DNA of 64,000 nt from Beijerinckiaceae bacterium (GTDB taxonomy: Bacteria; Pseudomonadota; Alphaproteobacteria; Rhizobiales; Beijerinckiaceae): assembly GCA_947453205.1 (NCBI GenBank), contig CANGFT010000001.1, forward strand, positions 62,001 to 126,000, written 5' to 3'. Shown piece after piece: positions 18,757 to 26,946 of this stretch. The stretch's first letter is position 1. Each line of letters begins with the position of its first letter. Both the position numbers and the translations under genes were made by a program. The notes under the pieces are model-generated. The model was not told the origin of the DNA and did no database searches. It was given only the letters and a program-made list of their open reading frames with translations.

Positions 18757-19815
18757 ATGACCGCCCCCCGTCCGTTTCCCCTGAACGCCTGGTACGCCGC
18801 CGCCTGGGACTCCGAGCTGCGTCATGAGCTTCTGCCCCGCACCATCGCGGGCGCGAAAATGGTGCTCTACCGCACCGACAATGGCGACGCCGTCGCCTTG
18901 CAGGACGCCTGTTGGCATCGCCTTGTGCCCCTCTCCATGGGCAAGCTGATCGGCGACGACATCCAGTGCGCCTATCACGGCATCCGCTACAATGCGCAGG
19001 GCCGCTGCGTCTTCATGCCCTCGCAGGAGACGATCAATCCCTCGGCAGCCGTGCGCAGCTTCCCCGTCGTCGAGCGGCATCGTTTCGTCTGGGTCTGGCC
19101 GGGCGATCCTGCGCTCGCCGATCGCGCGCTCGTGCCGGATCTGCACTGGAACAAGGATCCGGCCTGGGCGGGCGATGGCAAGACCATCCACGCGGCCTGC
19201 GATTATCGCCTCATAGTCGACAATCTCATGGACCTCACCCACGAGACGTTCATCCACTCCTCCAGCATCGGCAATGACGCGGTGGCCGAAGCGCCCTTCG
19301 ACGTCACCCATGGAGACCGCACGACCACGGTGACCCGCTGGATGGTCGACATCGAGCCTCCGCCATTCTGGCGCAAGCAGCTCGGCAAGCCCGGCAATGT
19401 GGATCGCTGGCAGATCATCCAGTTTCAGGCGCCCTGCACGGTGGCCATCGACGTCGGCGTAGCGCCCACCGGCACGGGCGCGCCCAAGGGCGACCGCTCG
19501 CAGGGCGTGAGCATGGTGGTCATCAACACGATCACGCCTGCGACCGAAAAGACCTGCCACTATTTCTGGGCCAATGTGCGGGACTACCGCATCGACGAGC
19601 AGCGCGTGACGACCGAAATCCGCGACGCCATCACGCGCGTCTTCGGCGAGGATGAGCGGATCGTGGAGGCGCAGCAGCGCGCCATCGACGAAAATCCCGA
19701 TCACGTCTTCTACAACCTCAATATCGACGCGGGCGCCATGTGGGCGCGTCGGCAGATCGACGCCATGGTCGAGGCCGAGGCGCAGATGAAGCGCGGCGTG
19801 CGGCTCGCGGGCTGA
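18757..19815 (+). CDS. Rieske ring-hydroxylating oxygenase / O-demethylase, VanA-like
   Basis: 352 residues, the short-alpha-subunit size of vanillate O-demethylase and dicamba demethylase relatives. Rieske [2Fe-2S] ligands: Cys52 and His54, Cys71 and His74 (CWH...CAYH). Mononuclear iron site: Asp159, His162 and His167 in DLTHETFIH, with bridging Asn156. The start PLNAWYAAAWDSEL is typical. It probably hydroxylates or demethylates an aromatic or other substrate; which one cannot be told. A TGAGGA motif precedes the ATG. The reductase gene follows after 13 bases. Confidence 0.88.
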   Translation: MTAPRPFPLNAWYAAAWDSELRHELLPRTIAGAKMVLYRTDNGDAVALQDACWHRLVPLSMGKLIGDDIQCAYHGIRYNAQGRCVFMPSQETINPSAAVRSFPVVERHRFVWVWPGDPALADRALVPDLHWNKDPAWAGDGKTIHAACDYRLIVDNLMDLTHETFIHSSSIGNDAVAEAPFDVTHGDRTTTVTRWMVDIEPPPFWRKQLGKPGNVDRWQIIQFQAPCTVAIDVGVAPTGTGAPKGDRSQGVSMVVINTITPATEKTCHYFWANVRDYRIDEQRVTTEIRDAITRVFGEDERIVEAQQRAIDENPDHVFYNLNIDAGAMWARRQIDAMVEAEAQMKRGVRLAG

Positions 19816-19828
19816 CCGGGGAGGGATC

Positions 19829-20851
19829 ATGCGTTCGGATCGCAACTGGACCAGGGCCGCCATCGCTGGCGCCCGCGAGGCGGCCGATGGGGTGCGCGAA
19901 ATCCTGCTGAAGCCCGAGGGCGGCGCAGGCTCCTTTCCAAGCGGCGCCCATCTCGCCATCCGCGTCATCGTGGAGGGCAAGACCGACTTGCGTTATTACT
20001 CGCTCGTCGGCGAGGGGCCGGTCGATGGCTGCTGGCGCATCGCCGTCAAGCGCGCCGAGCCGGGCCGTGGCGGCTCGCACTATATGTGGTCGCTGCCGGT
20101 CGGCGCGCGGCTGGAGGTCGCAGAGCCAGACACCCATTTCGAACTGAGTCGACAGGCGCCGGACCATCTGCTCATCGCCGGCGGCATCGGCGTCACGCCG
20201 CTTGTGGGCATGGCGGCGCGGCTTGCGCGCTCCGGACGCAAGGTGCGGATGCTTTATGCGGGGCGCTCGCGCAGGGCCATGGCCTATGTCGACGAACTCA
20301 CGGAGGTTCTTGGCGATCGGCTGGAAGTCTTCGCCGGGGATGAAGGCCGGCGCATTGATCTTGCCGCTGAATTCGACAGGCTCGACCCTGCGGGCGAGGC
20401 CTATGTCTGCGGCCCCATTTCGCTGCTCGAGGGCGCCCGCAGCCTTTGGCAGGCCAGTGGGCGCAGGCCGGAGCGTTTCGTCTACGAGACCTTCGGCTCC
20501 AGCGGCCGCTTCGCTTCGGAACGGTTCACGGTCCATGCGCCGCGCCTTGGCGTGAGCGTGGCGGTCGAGGCTGGCCAATCCATGCTCGATGCGCTGGAGG
20601 CGGCGGGCGTGGGCGTCGTCGCCGATTGCAGGCGCGGCGAATGCGGGCTCTGCGTCGTCGACATCGTCTCCTTCACCGGAACGGTCGATCATCGCGACGT
20701 CTTCTTCAGCAAGGCGCAGCATGCCGAGAACCGGAAGATCTGCGTCTGCGTCTCCCGCGTCTCAGGGGGCGAGATCACCATCGACGCCTCCTATCGCAGC
20801 GACGAGCCGCTGCGCTCGGGGCCGGAGATCAGGCGGGCTGTTCCGGTCTGA
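19829..20851 (+). CDS. PDR/VanB-family oxidoreductase (electron donor to the Rieske oxygenase)
   Basis: 340 residues in the order of phthalate dioxygenase reductases: flavin domain (about 1-105; LRYYSLVG binds FMN), NAD(P)H domain (LIAGGIGVTPLVGMA near 120) and C-terminal plant-type [2Fe-2S] ferredoxin with CRRGECGLC and the last Cys in CVCVSR. It passes electrons from NAD(P)H to the oxygenase encoded 13 bases upstream. GGGAGGG precedes the ATG. The last 23 bases overlap the end of the convergent phosphodiesterase gene. Confidence 0.92.
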   Translation: MRSDRNWTRAAIAGAREAADGVREILLKPEGGAGSFPSGAHLAIRVIVEGKTDLRYYSLVGEGPVDGCWRIAVKRAEPGRGGSHYMWSLPVGARLEVAEPDTHFELSRQAPDHLLIAGGIGVTPLVGMAARLARSGRKVRMLYAGRSRRAMAYVDELTEVLGDRLEVFAGDEGRRIDLAAEFDRLDPAGEAYVCGPISLLEGARSLWQASGRRPERFVYETFGSSGRFASERFTVHAPRLGVSVAVEAGQSMLDALEAAGVGVVADCRRGECGLCVVDIVSFTGTVDHRDVFFSKAQHAENRKICVCVSRVSGGEITIDASYRSDEPLRSGPEIRRAVPV

Positions 20852-21623
20852 CGGCGGCGCCCTCGAAGACGATCTGGTCGCCGTGGGCCAGCGCCAGGGC
20901 GCGGTCGGCCTGCGTGCGCACAGTCCATATGGTGACGGGCATGGCGAGGCCCATGCGGCACAGATGCGGCACGGCGTGAGGCAGGCCGCGCAGGCCATAG
21001 GAGAGGAACTGCGGGCGCGTCTCCTCGTAATGGAGGAAATGCGCCAGCGCGTGTTTCGCCTCGGCGGAAAGATGCGACCATTCGCAGTCCTCCTCCCCAT
21101 AGTCGGCCTGCGCCACCATGCCCAGCGGCACATGGGCGATCCCCAGCGCGGCGGCCTGGCGACGCAGATGCGCCATCACCTGCGGGTCGAAGCTTTCGAG
21201 GCAGACCGGCCCCCCATAGGCCGCCACGCAGGCGCCGACACGTTCGGCGAGGCGCGTGTCGCCATCAAAGCGGCTCTTGATCTCGCAGACGAGCGGCGTC
21301 GCGGCGCCGATGATGGTCAGGAAGTCGGGAAGCGTGGCGATGGCGTCGCCGCGCCCGCCGCGCAGCCTCATGCTGCGCAGCTCCTTTGCGGCGAATGCGT
21401 CCACGCGCCCGCTATGGGCCGTCAAACGCTCCAGCGTGAAGTCGTGAAAGACGATGGCCTCGCCATCTTTCGACAGTTGCACGTCACATTCGATGGCGCA
21501 TCCAAGAGCCATGGCGGCTCTGGCGGCGGAGGGCGCGTTTTCGATCAGGGGGCCTGCGCCGCAATCATGCAGGCCGCGATGGGCGATGGGGCGCGCGGTC
21601 AGCCATGCGGGCGCCATGGTCAT
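20829..21623 (-). CDS. Glycerophosphodiester phosphodiesterase family protein
   Basis: 264 residues, single GDPD domain. It hydrolyses glycerophosphodiesters to glycerol-3-phosphate and an alcohol. Catalytic residues are in place: His15-Arg16 (IAHRGLH), Glu28, Glu45 and Asp47 (ECDVQLSKDG) and His60. No signal peptide is seen, so a cytosolic UgpQ-like enzyme is likely. The ATG overlaps the stop of the RidA gene (ATGA), so the two are translationally coupled. The 3' end overlaps the reductase gene by 23 bases, tail to tail. Confidence 0.92.
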   Translation of the reverse strand: MTMAPAWLTARPIAHRGLHDCGAGPLIENAPSAARAAMALGCAIECDVQLSKDGEAIVFHDFTLERLTAHSGRVDAFAAKELRSMRLRGGRGDAIATLPDFLTIIGAATPLVCEIKSRFDGDTRLAERVGACVAAYGGPVCLESFDPQVMAHLRRQAAALGIAHVPLGMVAQADYGEEDCEWSHLSAEAKHALAHFLHYEETRPQFLSYGLRGLPHAVPHLCRMGLAMPVTIWTVRTQADRALALAHGDQIVFEGAAVRPEQPA

Positions 21624-22099
21624 GCAAATTCGATCATGGCTTCGATCTCGACCGCCGCATCGAGCGGAAGCTCGGAGACGCCGACCGTTGTGCGCGCATG
21701 GCGGCCATGGTCGCCGAAGACCTGCACCATGAGATCGGACGCGCCGTTCATGACGGCGGGAAGGGCGGTGAAGCCGGGCGCGGCGTTGATGAAGCCGCTA
21801 AGGCGCAGCACGCGGCGCACCCGGTCGAGATCGCCGAGGGCGACCTGCGCCTGCGCCAGCACATTGATGGCCGCCAGCCGCGCCGCCTGCTGGCCTGCCT
21901 CGTTAAATATGTCCTTGCCGAGCTTGCCCTTGAAGGCGTCGGGCAATTTGCCGTTGTCGAGCGGCAATTGTCCGGAGATGATGAGCCATGATCCGCTCCG
22001 CACGAAGGGAACGTAATTGGCGATGGGCGCCACGGCGGCGGGCAATTCGACGCCCAGCTCCCGCAGTCGCGCTTCAATGGTTCTGGCGGCGCCGGTCAT
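21620..22099 (-). CDS. RidA-family protein
   Basis: 159 residues. YjgF/YER057c/UK114 fold: GSWLIISGQLPLDNGKLPD and the C-terminal ARTTVGVSELPLDAAVEIEA are the family's signatures. Length and sequence fit the longer alphaproteobacterial subgroup. Classical RidA deaminates reactive enamines from pyridoxal-phosphate enzymes; the catalytic Arg (in RTTVGVSELP) seems present. GGGAG sits before the chosen ATG; the frame runs further upstream but overlaps the promoter region of eipB. It is coupled to the downstream phosphodiesterase gene. Confidence 0.88.
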   Translation of the reverse strand: MTGAARTIEARLRELGVELPAAVAPIANYVPFVRSGSWLIISGQLPLDNGKLPDAFKGKLGKDIFNEAGQQAARLAAINVLAQAQVALGDLDRVRRVLRLSGFINAAPGFTALPAVMNGASDLMVQVFGDHGRHARTTVGVSELPLDAAVEIEAMIEFA

Positions 22100-22228
22100 G
22101 ATCGTCTCCCGCAAGATTGTCTTGCCCTTGAGTTTGATTGGTTGCAGCCTGTTCGACAAATCGTATTTTCGCCATGGGAATCGCGCATAGACCTCCCTGG
22201 TCACGCATGCAACCGGAGCCGTGCTTTG

Positions 22229-23065
22229 ATGATAAGCCGCAAAATGATTTCCCTCAGCCTCGCGCCCGCCCTGTCGCTGGCCGCGGCGGCTCAGGCCTTC
22301 GCCGCCCAGCCTGTCACGGGCTTCATCGCCCATCGCGCGGTCTATGACCTCAGCCTTGGAAAGGTGACCGGCGGCATGGCGCCATCCTCGGCTCGCGGCC
22401 GCATCGTGTATGAATTTTCAGGCTCCCCCTGCGAGGGCTATGTCACGAATTTCCGTCAGATCACGGAATTGCAGTCGGATGAAAGCGGCGCGCGCACCTC
22501 GGACATGCGCTCGACCACCTTCGAGGAGGGCGATGGTTCAGGCTTCCGCTTCAAGACCGACAGCTTCATGGACGGCAAGCTTGTCGAGAGCGTCGATGGC
22601 ACGGCCAGCAAATCCCCCGATGGCGGGCTCTCGGTCGCGCTGACCAAGCCCACGCGGGTGAAGTCCGATTTCGAGCCCGGCCCGATCTTTCCCACCGCAC
22701 AGATGATGCAGATGGTGGAGGTCGCCCGCAAGGGCGGCAAGACCGATGAGGTCAAGGTCTATGACGGCTCCGATGGCGGCATGAAGCTCTTCGACACCTT
22801 GAGCGTGATCGGGCGCGAGGCCACGTCGCCGCCGTCCGACCCTCTGGCGGCGCAAGCCCCTGACCTCAAGGGCGTGCGTCGCTGGCCGGTGACGGTGAGT
22901 TATTTCGACGGGGCGAAAAAGGACGGCGAGCCCAATTATGTGCTGGCCTTCGACCTCTATGAGAACGGCGTCTCGGGCGCGCTCAACATCAACTACGGCA
23001 ATTATGTCCTGACGGGGAAGATGAGCAAATTCGAGCTTCTGCCCCAGAAGGCCTGCAGCAAGTAG
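22229..23065 (+). CDS. eipB: Cell envelope integrity protein EipB (DUF1849)
   Basis: 278 residues, a conserved alphaproteobacterial periplasmic protein. A Sec signal (SLAPALSLAAAAQAFA) is followed by the conserved start PVTGFIAHRAVYDLSL. In Brucella EipB forms a beta-spiral stabilised by a disulfide between a Cys in the CEGY-type motif and one near the C-terminus; here those are SPCEGY and KACSK. It maintains envelope integrity under stress. It is divergent from the RidA-GDPD pair with a 129-base shared promoter region. ATGs at 22229 and 22244 are both possible. Confidence 0.9.
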   Translation: MISRKMISLSLAPALSLAAAAQAFAAQPVTGFIAHRAVYDLSLGKVTGGMAPSSARGRIVYEFSGSPCEGYVTNFRQITELQSDESGARTSDMRSTTFEEGDGSGFRFKTDSFMDGKLVESVDGTASKSPDGGLSVALTKPTRVKSDFEPGPIFPTAQMMQMVEVARKGGKTDEVKVYDGSDGGMKLFDTLSVIGREATSPPSDPLAAQAPDLKGVRRWPVTVSYFDGAKKDGEPNYVLAFDLYENGVSGALNINYGNYVLTGKMSKFELLPQKACSK

Positions 23066-23070
23066 CTCGC

Positions 23071-24345
23071 TCAACGCGGCTTGCGCGGCGCACCGAAGGC
23101 GATGCCCTTCACGACCGCAGCGCCGCCGAATTTCGCCCGCAGGGAATCGACGGCGGCTTCCGTCGCCTTGTCGCGGGCGGCCCGTGTGTCCACGAGATCG
23201 CCATGATCGGCCTCGGCGGCCTCGCAGAGGTCGCTCACGCCCACGCCGATCAGGCGGAACCGTTCGCCCGTCGCCTCCTTCAGGAGAAGATCCCGCGCCG
23301 CCTCAAAAATGCGCCCCGCAAGCTGCGTGGGCTGGGGCAGGGCGCGGGCGCGGGTGCGCAGGCGAAAATCAGGGGTCTTGAGCTTCAGGGTGACGGTGCG
23401 GCCGGCGATCTGCCCTGCCTTGAGCCGGGCCGAGACCTTTTCGCTCAGCAGGAAGAGGCTGCGCAGCAGCGTCTCATGATCGGCGATGTCGTCATCGAAG
23501 GTCGTCTCCGCCGAGGCGCTCTTCGCTTCGCGCTCGGGCTCCACCACGCGGTCGTCGAGGCCGCGCGCGAGGCGCCACAGCCGCCCGCCCTCCGCGCCAT
23601 AGCGGCGGAAGAGGTCGGCCTGTTCGGCCCGTTGCAGATCGCCGATGGTGGCGTAGCCGTCCCGGCGCAGGCGCTCCTCCGCCACCTTGCCCACGCCCCA
23701 GATGGCGCCCACGGATTTCGGCTCCAGGATCGCCATGGCCTCCGCCTTCCCGATCACCGCGAAGCCCCGGGGCTTGTCGAGGTCGGAGGCCATCTTCGCC
23801 AGGAATTTGCAGTAGCTCAGGCCGACGGACACGGAGATCCCCACCTCCGTCTCGATCCGCCTCGCAAAGCGCGCCAGCGTGACGGCGGGCGAGGCGCCAT
23901 GGAGCCGGTCGGTCCCTGACAGGTCAAGAAAGGCCTCGTCGATGGAGAGGGGCTCCACCAGCGGGGTGAGGTCATGCATCATGGCCCGCACCTGCCGCCC
24001 GACCGCGCCATATTTCGCCATGTCCGGTCGAATCACCACCGCGTCCGGGCATAGGCTGAGGGCCTTGAACATGGGCATGGCCGAGCGCACGCCGCTGATG
24101 CGGGCGATGTAGCAGCAGGTCGAGACGACGCCCCTTTTGCCGCCGCCGATGATGACAGCCTTGTCGCGCAGGGAGGGGTCGTCGCGCTTTTCGACGGCGG
24201 CGTAGAAGGCGTCGCAGTCGATATGGGCGATCTGCAGCTCATGCAGCTCCGCATGGCCGAGCAGGCGAGGGGAGCCGCAGGCCTTGCAGCGGCGAAGGCC
24301 CGGCGCCGCAGGGGCGAGGCAGTCCCGGCAGAGGGCCCCCGTCAC
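23071..24345 (-). CDS. dinB: DNA polymerase IV (Y family)
   Basis: Error-prone translesion polymerase, 424 residues. The catalytic carboxylates are in [12 protein letters not shown] (Asp43) and [13 protein letters not shown]. The little-finger domain follows, with the conserved VGVSDL. An N-terminal extension with Cys6, Cys9, Cys20 and Cys23 (CRDC...CKAC) looks like a small zinc ribbon, as in many alphaproteobacterial DinB proteins. The start overlaps the stop of the DUF3572 gene by 4 bases. No LexA box is recognised. Confidence 0.94.
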   Translation of the reverse strand: MTGALCRDCLAPAAPGLRRCKACGSPRLLGHAELHELQIAHIDCDAFYAAVEKRDDPSLRDKAVIIGGGKRGVVSTCCYIARISGVRSAMPMFKALSLCPDAVVIRPDMAKYGAVGRQVRAMMHDLTPLVEPLSIDEAFLDLSGTDRLHGASPAVTLARFARRIETEVGISVSVGLSYCKFLAKMASDLDKPRGFAVIGKAEAMAILEPKSVGAIWGVGKVAEERLRRDGYATIGDLQRAEQADLFRRYGAEGGRLWRLARGLDDRVVEPEREAKSASAETTFDDDIADHETLLRSLFLLSEKVSARLKAGQIAGRTVTLKLKTPDFRLRTRARALPQPTQLAGRIFEAARDLLLKEATGERFRLIGVGVSDLCEAAEADHGDLVDTRAARDKATEAAVDSLRAKFGGAAVVKGIAFGAPRKPR

Positions 24346-24641
24346 GCGCCCCAGTCCGGCGTGGGCCCGGCGAGGGTCTGCCGGGCTTTTTCGATGTCGG
24401 CGGGGTCGCGCCCCGCATTGGCGGCGAAGGCCAAAAGCAGGCTTTCGTCATTGGTCAGATGTTCGAGCACGGCCACCAGAAAGGAGGGCTGGGCCGCCAC
24501 CTCCCGCAGATTGCCGGGATCGACGCCGGTCAGGCTCATAAAGGGCTCCAGCCGCTCTATATCGCCCGCAAGGAAGCCCAGCGCCTCGATGGCGAGCGTT
24601 TGGGCCCAATCCTTGGCCCTGTCATCGCGGCTGGAACGCAT
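24342..24641 (-). CDS. DUF3572 family protein
   Basis: 99 residues, acidic and helical, with the family-like segments [19 protein letters not shown] and [20 protein letters not shown]. Function unknown. In Hyphomicrobiales this gene usually sits between divK and dinB, as here. The ATG at 24641 is preferred over the TTG one codon upstream; GGAGG lies about 9 bases before it. It overlaps dinB by 4 bases and is probably cotranscribed with it. Confidence 0.85.
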   Translation of the reverse strand: MRSSRDDRAKDWAQTLAIEALGFLAGDIERLEPFMSLTGVDPGNLREVAAQPSFLVAVLEHLTNDESLLLAFAANAGRDPADIEKARQTLAGPTPDWGA

Positions 24642-24677
24642 CAAGGGAGCCTCCGGGATTCTCTTTTCGTCAAGGAA

Positions 24678-24694
24678 GGTCTGCTAGACAGACC
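24678..24694. promoter_or_regulatory. Perfect dyad between DUF3572 and divK
   Basis: GGTCTG (24678-24683), CTAGA, CAGACC (24689-24694), in the 96-base divergent intergenic region. It is a candidate operator for either gene. Confidence 0.35.
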
Positions 24695-24737
24695 GTGAAG
24701 AGGGCCCGCAGGGGTCCGCGCGCCGATTGGATGCAGG

Positions 24738-25109
24738 ATGAGCAAGACCGTTCTAATCGTGGAAGACAACGAGCTCAACATGAAGCTCTTCAACGATCTT
24801 CTCGAGGCGCATGGCTATGTGACCGTGCAGACCCGCAATGGCATGGAGGCCATCGAATTGGCGCGCCTGCATCGCCCGGACCTCATCCTGATGGACATTC
24901 AATTGCCTGAGGTTTCGGGGCTTCAGGTGACCCAGTGGATCAAGAGCGACGAGGAGTTGAAACATATTCCGATCATCGCCATCACCGCCTTCGCCATGAA
25001 GGGCGATGAGGAGAAGATCCGGCAGGGGGGCTGCGAGGCCTATCTGTCCAAGCCCATTTCCGTGGTGAAATTCCTCGAAACCGTTAAAAACTACCTCGGC
25101 GAGCGCTGA
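24738..25109 (+). CDS. divK: Single-domain response regulator DivK
   Basis: 123 residues, receiver domain only. Asp9-Asp10 (VEDNELN), phosphoacceptor Asp53 ([11 protein letters not shown]), Thr83 (AITA) and Lys105 (YLSKPI) are all present. DivK controls the DivJ/PleC-CckA-CtrA cell-cycle pathway in alphaproteobacteria. In most relatives pleD follows directly; here it is missing and only 318 non-coding bases lie between divK and rpmG. Confidence 0.95.
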   Translation: MSKTVLIVEDNELNMKLFNDLLEAHGYVTVQTRNGMEAIELARLHRPDLILMDIQLPEVSGLQVTQWIKSDEELKHIPIIAITAFAMKGDEEKIRQGGCEAYLSKPISVVKFLETVKNYLGER

Positions 25110-25427
25110 ACCGCCGCCATTAACCCCAACGATTCAGGTAAACGGTGCATGATCCGGCGCAAATGCGTTTCGCCGATTGCATTTGCACGCGCGGCCTGTA
25201 GCCTGATTCTCGCAGGATCCTCAAAGGATCAGGCGAGAACTCCAATACCCTGCGGAGTGCTCAGGTCCGCCGCATCTCCTGGGTCCGTGGGGTCGGCTGG
25301 TCGGCAGTGGCGGGAGTGGCCTCCTTTAAACGCCCCTGTCGACCGGCCACCTATGCCAAATCTTTGATCTAAAACAAAAAAAGGCGCTCCGATGAGAGCG
25401 CCTTCTTTGTCTGGAGCAAGATCGGTC
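25110..25427. other. Intergenic region divK-rpmG with a strong hairpin
   Basis: No coding sequence is evident. A long dyad occupies 25207-25239: TTCTCGC / GCGAGAA outer arms, an AG/AG internal mismatch, GATCCT / AGGATC inner arms and a CAA loop. No T-run follows. The region is where pleD is expected from relatives, but no receiver or GGDEF remnant is readable. The rpmG terminator is at its right end. Confidence 0.6.
25371..25404 (-). terminator. Rho-independent terminator of rpmG
   Basis: On the minus strand: AAGGCGCTC, loop TCATCG, GAGCGCCTT, then a T-rich tail of about ten bases. The 9-bp stem is perfect (25381-25389 with 25396-25404) and begins 24 bases after the rpmG stop. Confidence 0.92.
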
Positions 25428-25595
25428 TTACTTGATCTTGGTTTCCTTGAACTCGACATGCTTGCGCGCGACGGGATCGTACTTCTTCATCGCAAATTTT
25501 TCGGTCTTCGTGCGGGCGTTCTTGGACGTCACATAGAAGTAGCCGGTGTCGGCGGTCGAGAGCAGCTTGATCTTGATGTTGGCGGCCTTGGCCAT
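25428..25595 (-). CDS. rpmG: 50S ribosomal protein L33
   Basis: 55 residues starting [20 protein letters not shown] and ending in FKETKIK, a textbook L33. No CxxC pairs are present, so it is the zinc-independent form. Monocistronic with its own terminator. Its place between the NUDIX gene and the divK region is conserved in Hyphomicrobiales. Confidence 0.95.
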   Translation of the reverse strand: MAKAANIKIKLLSTADTGYFYVTSKNARTKTEKFAMKKYDPVARKHVEFKETKIK

Positions 25596-25733
25596 GGTCG
25601 TCGTCCCGAGTGGGCCCCGGCGGGGCGCAGATGAAGAAAGGGTCTGATGCGGCGAAACAGCAAAAGCCGCAAGCGAGCCCGCCCCGGCTGGTCAGCGCGC
25701 ACCATACGGATGGGGCGGCGTAAGTCAAGATCA

Positions 25734-26432
25734 TCAGGCTTCGAGACGAAGCCAGCCCGTGCGTCCCGTGCGGTAGATCGGGACCGGCAGATAGCGGCTC
25801 ATGCCCTTGGCGAGCCGTGTCTCCAATTCCCTGAGGATCACCGAGGTGATGAGCGGCATGGGCAGGGCCCGCGCCTCGGCCATCGTCGCCCATACGAGCT
25901 CGACCAGCTCGCTGTCCGCGCCGACGACGCCCTCGAGCCGGGCGGCGATTCCCGTGGCGTCCGCAGCGAAGAAAAAGGTGTCATACCGCTTCTTCATGCG
26001 CGGCGGGGTGATGGCGCGGCCGATGAAATGCAGGTCTTCCAGGCTGGGATAGAGGCCTTGCGCGGCGAAACCGCTCCAGGCGCCGTCGGGCGGATTGTCC
26101 GGGGCGCCATAGTCCGACACGCCCAGCGCCAGGCCGGTCTCCTCGAAAGTCTCGCGAATCGCCGCCAGCGCCAGGGCCCGCGCGCCGCCGGGCGAGGGGC
26201 GGTTGAGGCATGCCATGAGCTTGGCTTCGGTGATCGGATCGAGGGCGCCGGCGATGGCCATGAGCCGGTCGCCGGGCTCCACGCCCCCGCCGGGGAAGAC
26301 GAAGACGCCCGGCATGAAGGCGTGGCCGTCGTGGCGCTTGCCCAGGAGCACGCGAACCTGCGGGCCGCTCCGGTCCAGCAACATGAGGGTCGCGGCCTTG
26401 CGCGGCCGCGCCTTTGTGGGCGGGTTCGACAT
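25734..26432 (-). CDS. NUDIX hydrolase
   Basis: 232 residues from the ATG at 26432. The Nudix helix is recognisable as AAIRETFEETGLAL with the core RExxEExG; the first Glu of the canonical G-x5-E is not obvious. The segment AFMPGVFVFPGGGVEPGD resembles the NUDT7/NUDT19 coenzyme A-type branch. The substrate is unknown. The frame opens as far as 26576, overlapping the upstream DUF983 gene by 65 bases; a GTG at 26501 is a further alternative start. Confidence 0.88.
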   Translation of the reverse strand: MSNPPTKARPRKAATLMLLDRSGPQVRVLLGKRHDGHAFMPGVFVFPGGGVEPGDRLMAIAGALDPITEAKLMACLNRPSPGGARALALAAIRETFEETGLALGVSDYGAPDNPPDGAWSGFAAQGLYPSLEDLHFIGRAITPPRMKKRYDTFFFAADATGIAARLEGVVGADSELVELVWATMAEARALPMPLITSVILRELETRLAKGMSRYLPVPIYRTGRTGWLRLEA

Positions 26433-26511
26433 GATCTTGTCCCAGAGCCCCTTGGTCAGGACTTCAGTGAGATCGTCGGTGTCTGGGAGCCCGTCCGTCA
26501 CGTCCGGCGGC

Positions 26512-26946
26512 TCAGGTCGGGCTTGCGGCGGTGGCGGGCAGGGCGGGGGCGGACTCTTCGCCGACGCCAAAGCCATGCATCCGCAGCGCCCATTGCAGCC
26601 CGATCAAGGCGCCCTTCATGCGCGGCAGGAGCCAGAGGCTCAGGACAAGGGTCAGAAGGGCCCAGCCGCAGCCCTGCACCCAGTCCGGCACGCCAAGATC
26701 ATGCTCGTCCATGAAAAGGATGCCTGCGCCGATGATATGGCCGACCACGAAGATCGTCATATAGGGCGGGGCGTCGTCGGCGCGCTGATGGTGCAGCTCC
26801 TCGCCGCAGGCGGGGCAGGCGTCGCAGACCTTCAGATAGGCGTGGAACATCCTGCCTTCGCCGCAATGTGGGCATTCGCCCATGAAACCGCGTTTGACGG
26901 CCGACCACTTGTCCCTGTGGGATTTCGTCTGCGATGAAGTCGTCAT
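26512..26946 (-). CDS. DUF983 membrane protein with zinc-ribbon motif
   Basis: 144 residues. N-terminal CPHCGEG (about 25-31) and CDACPACGEE (about 42-51) form a CxxC-CxxC ribbon, followed by two hydrophobic helices (TIFVVGHIIGAGILF and GWALLTLVLSLWLLP). This is the DUF983 layout; function unknown. The ATG overlaps the rnr stop by 4 bases (ATGA), so it is translationally coupled in the topA-rnr-DUF983-NUDIX series. Confidence 0.88.
   Translation of the reverse strand: MTTSSQTKSHRDKWSAVKRGFMGECPHCGEGRMFHAYLKVCDACPACGEELHHQRADDAPPYMTIFVVGHIIGAGILFMDEHDLGVPDWVQGCGWALLTLVLSLWLLPRMKGALIGLQWALRMHGFGVGEESAPALPATAASPT

Noticed and set aside
25110-25370. Possible SRP RNA or other housekeeping RNA between divK and rpmG
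   Set aside because: The conserved SRP core (GGTCAGGTCCGGAAGGAAGC type) is not present; only the hairpin is reported.
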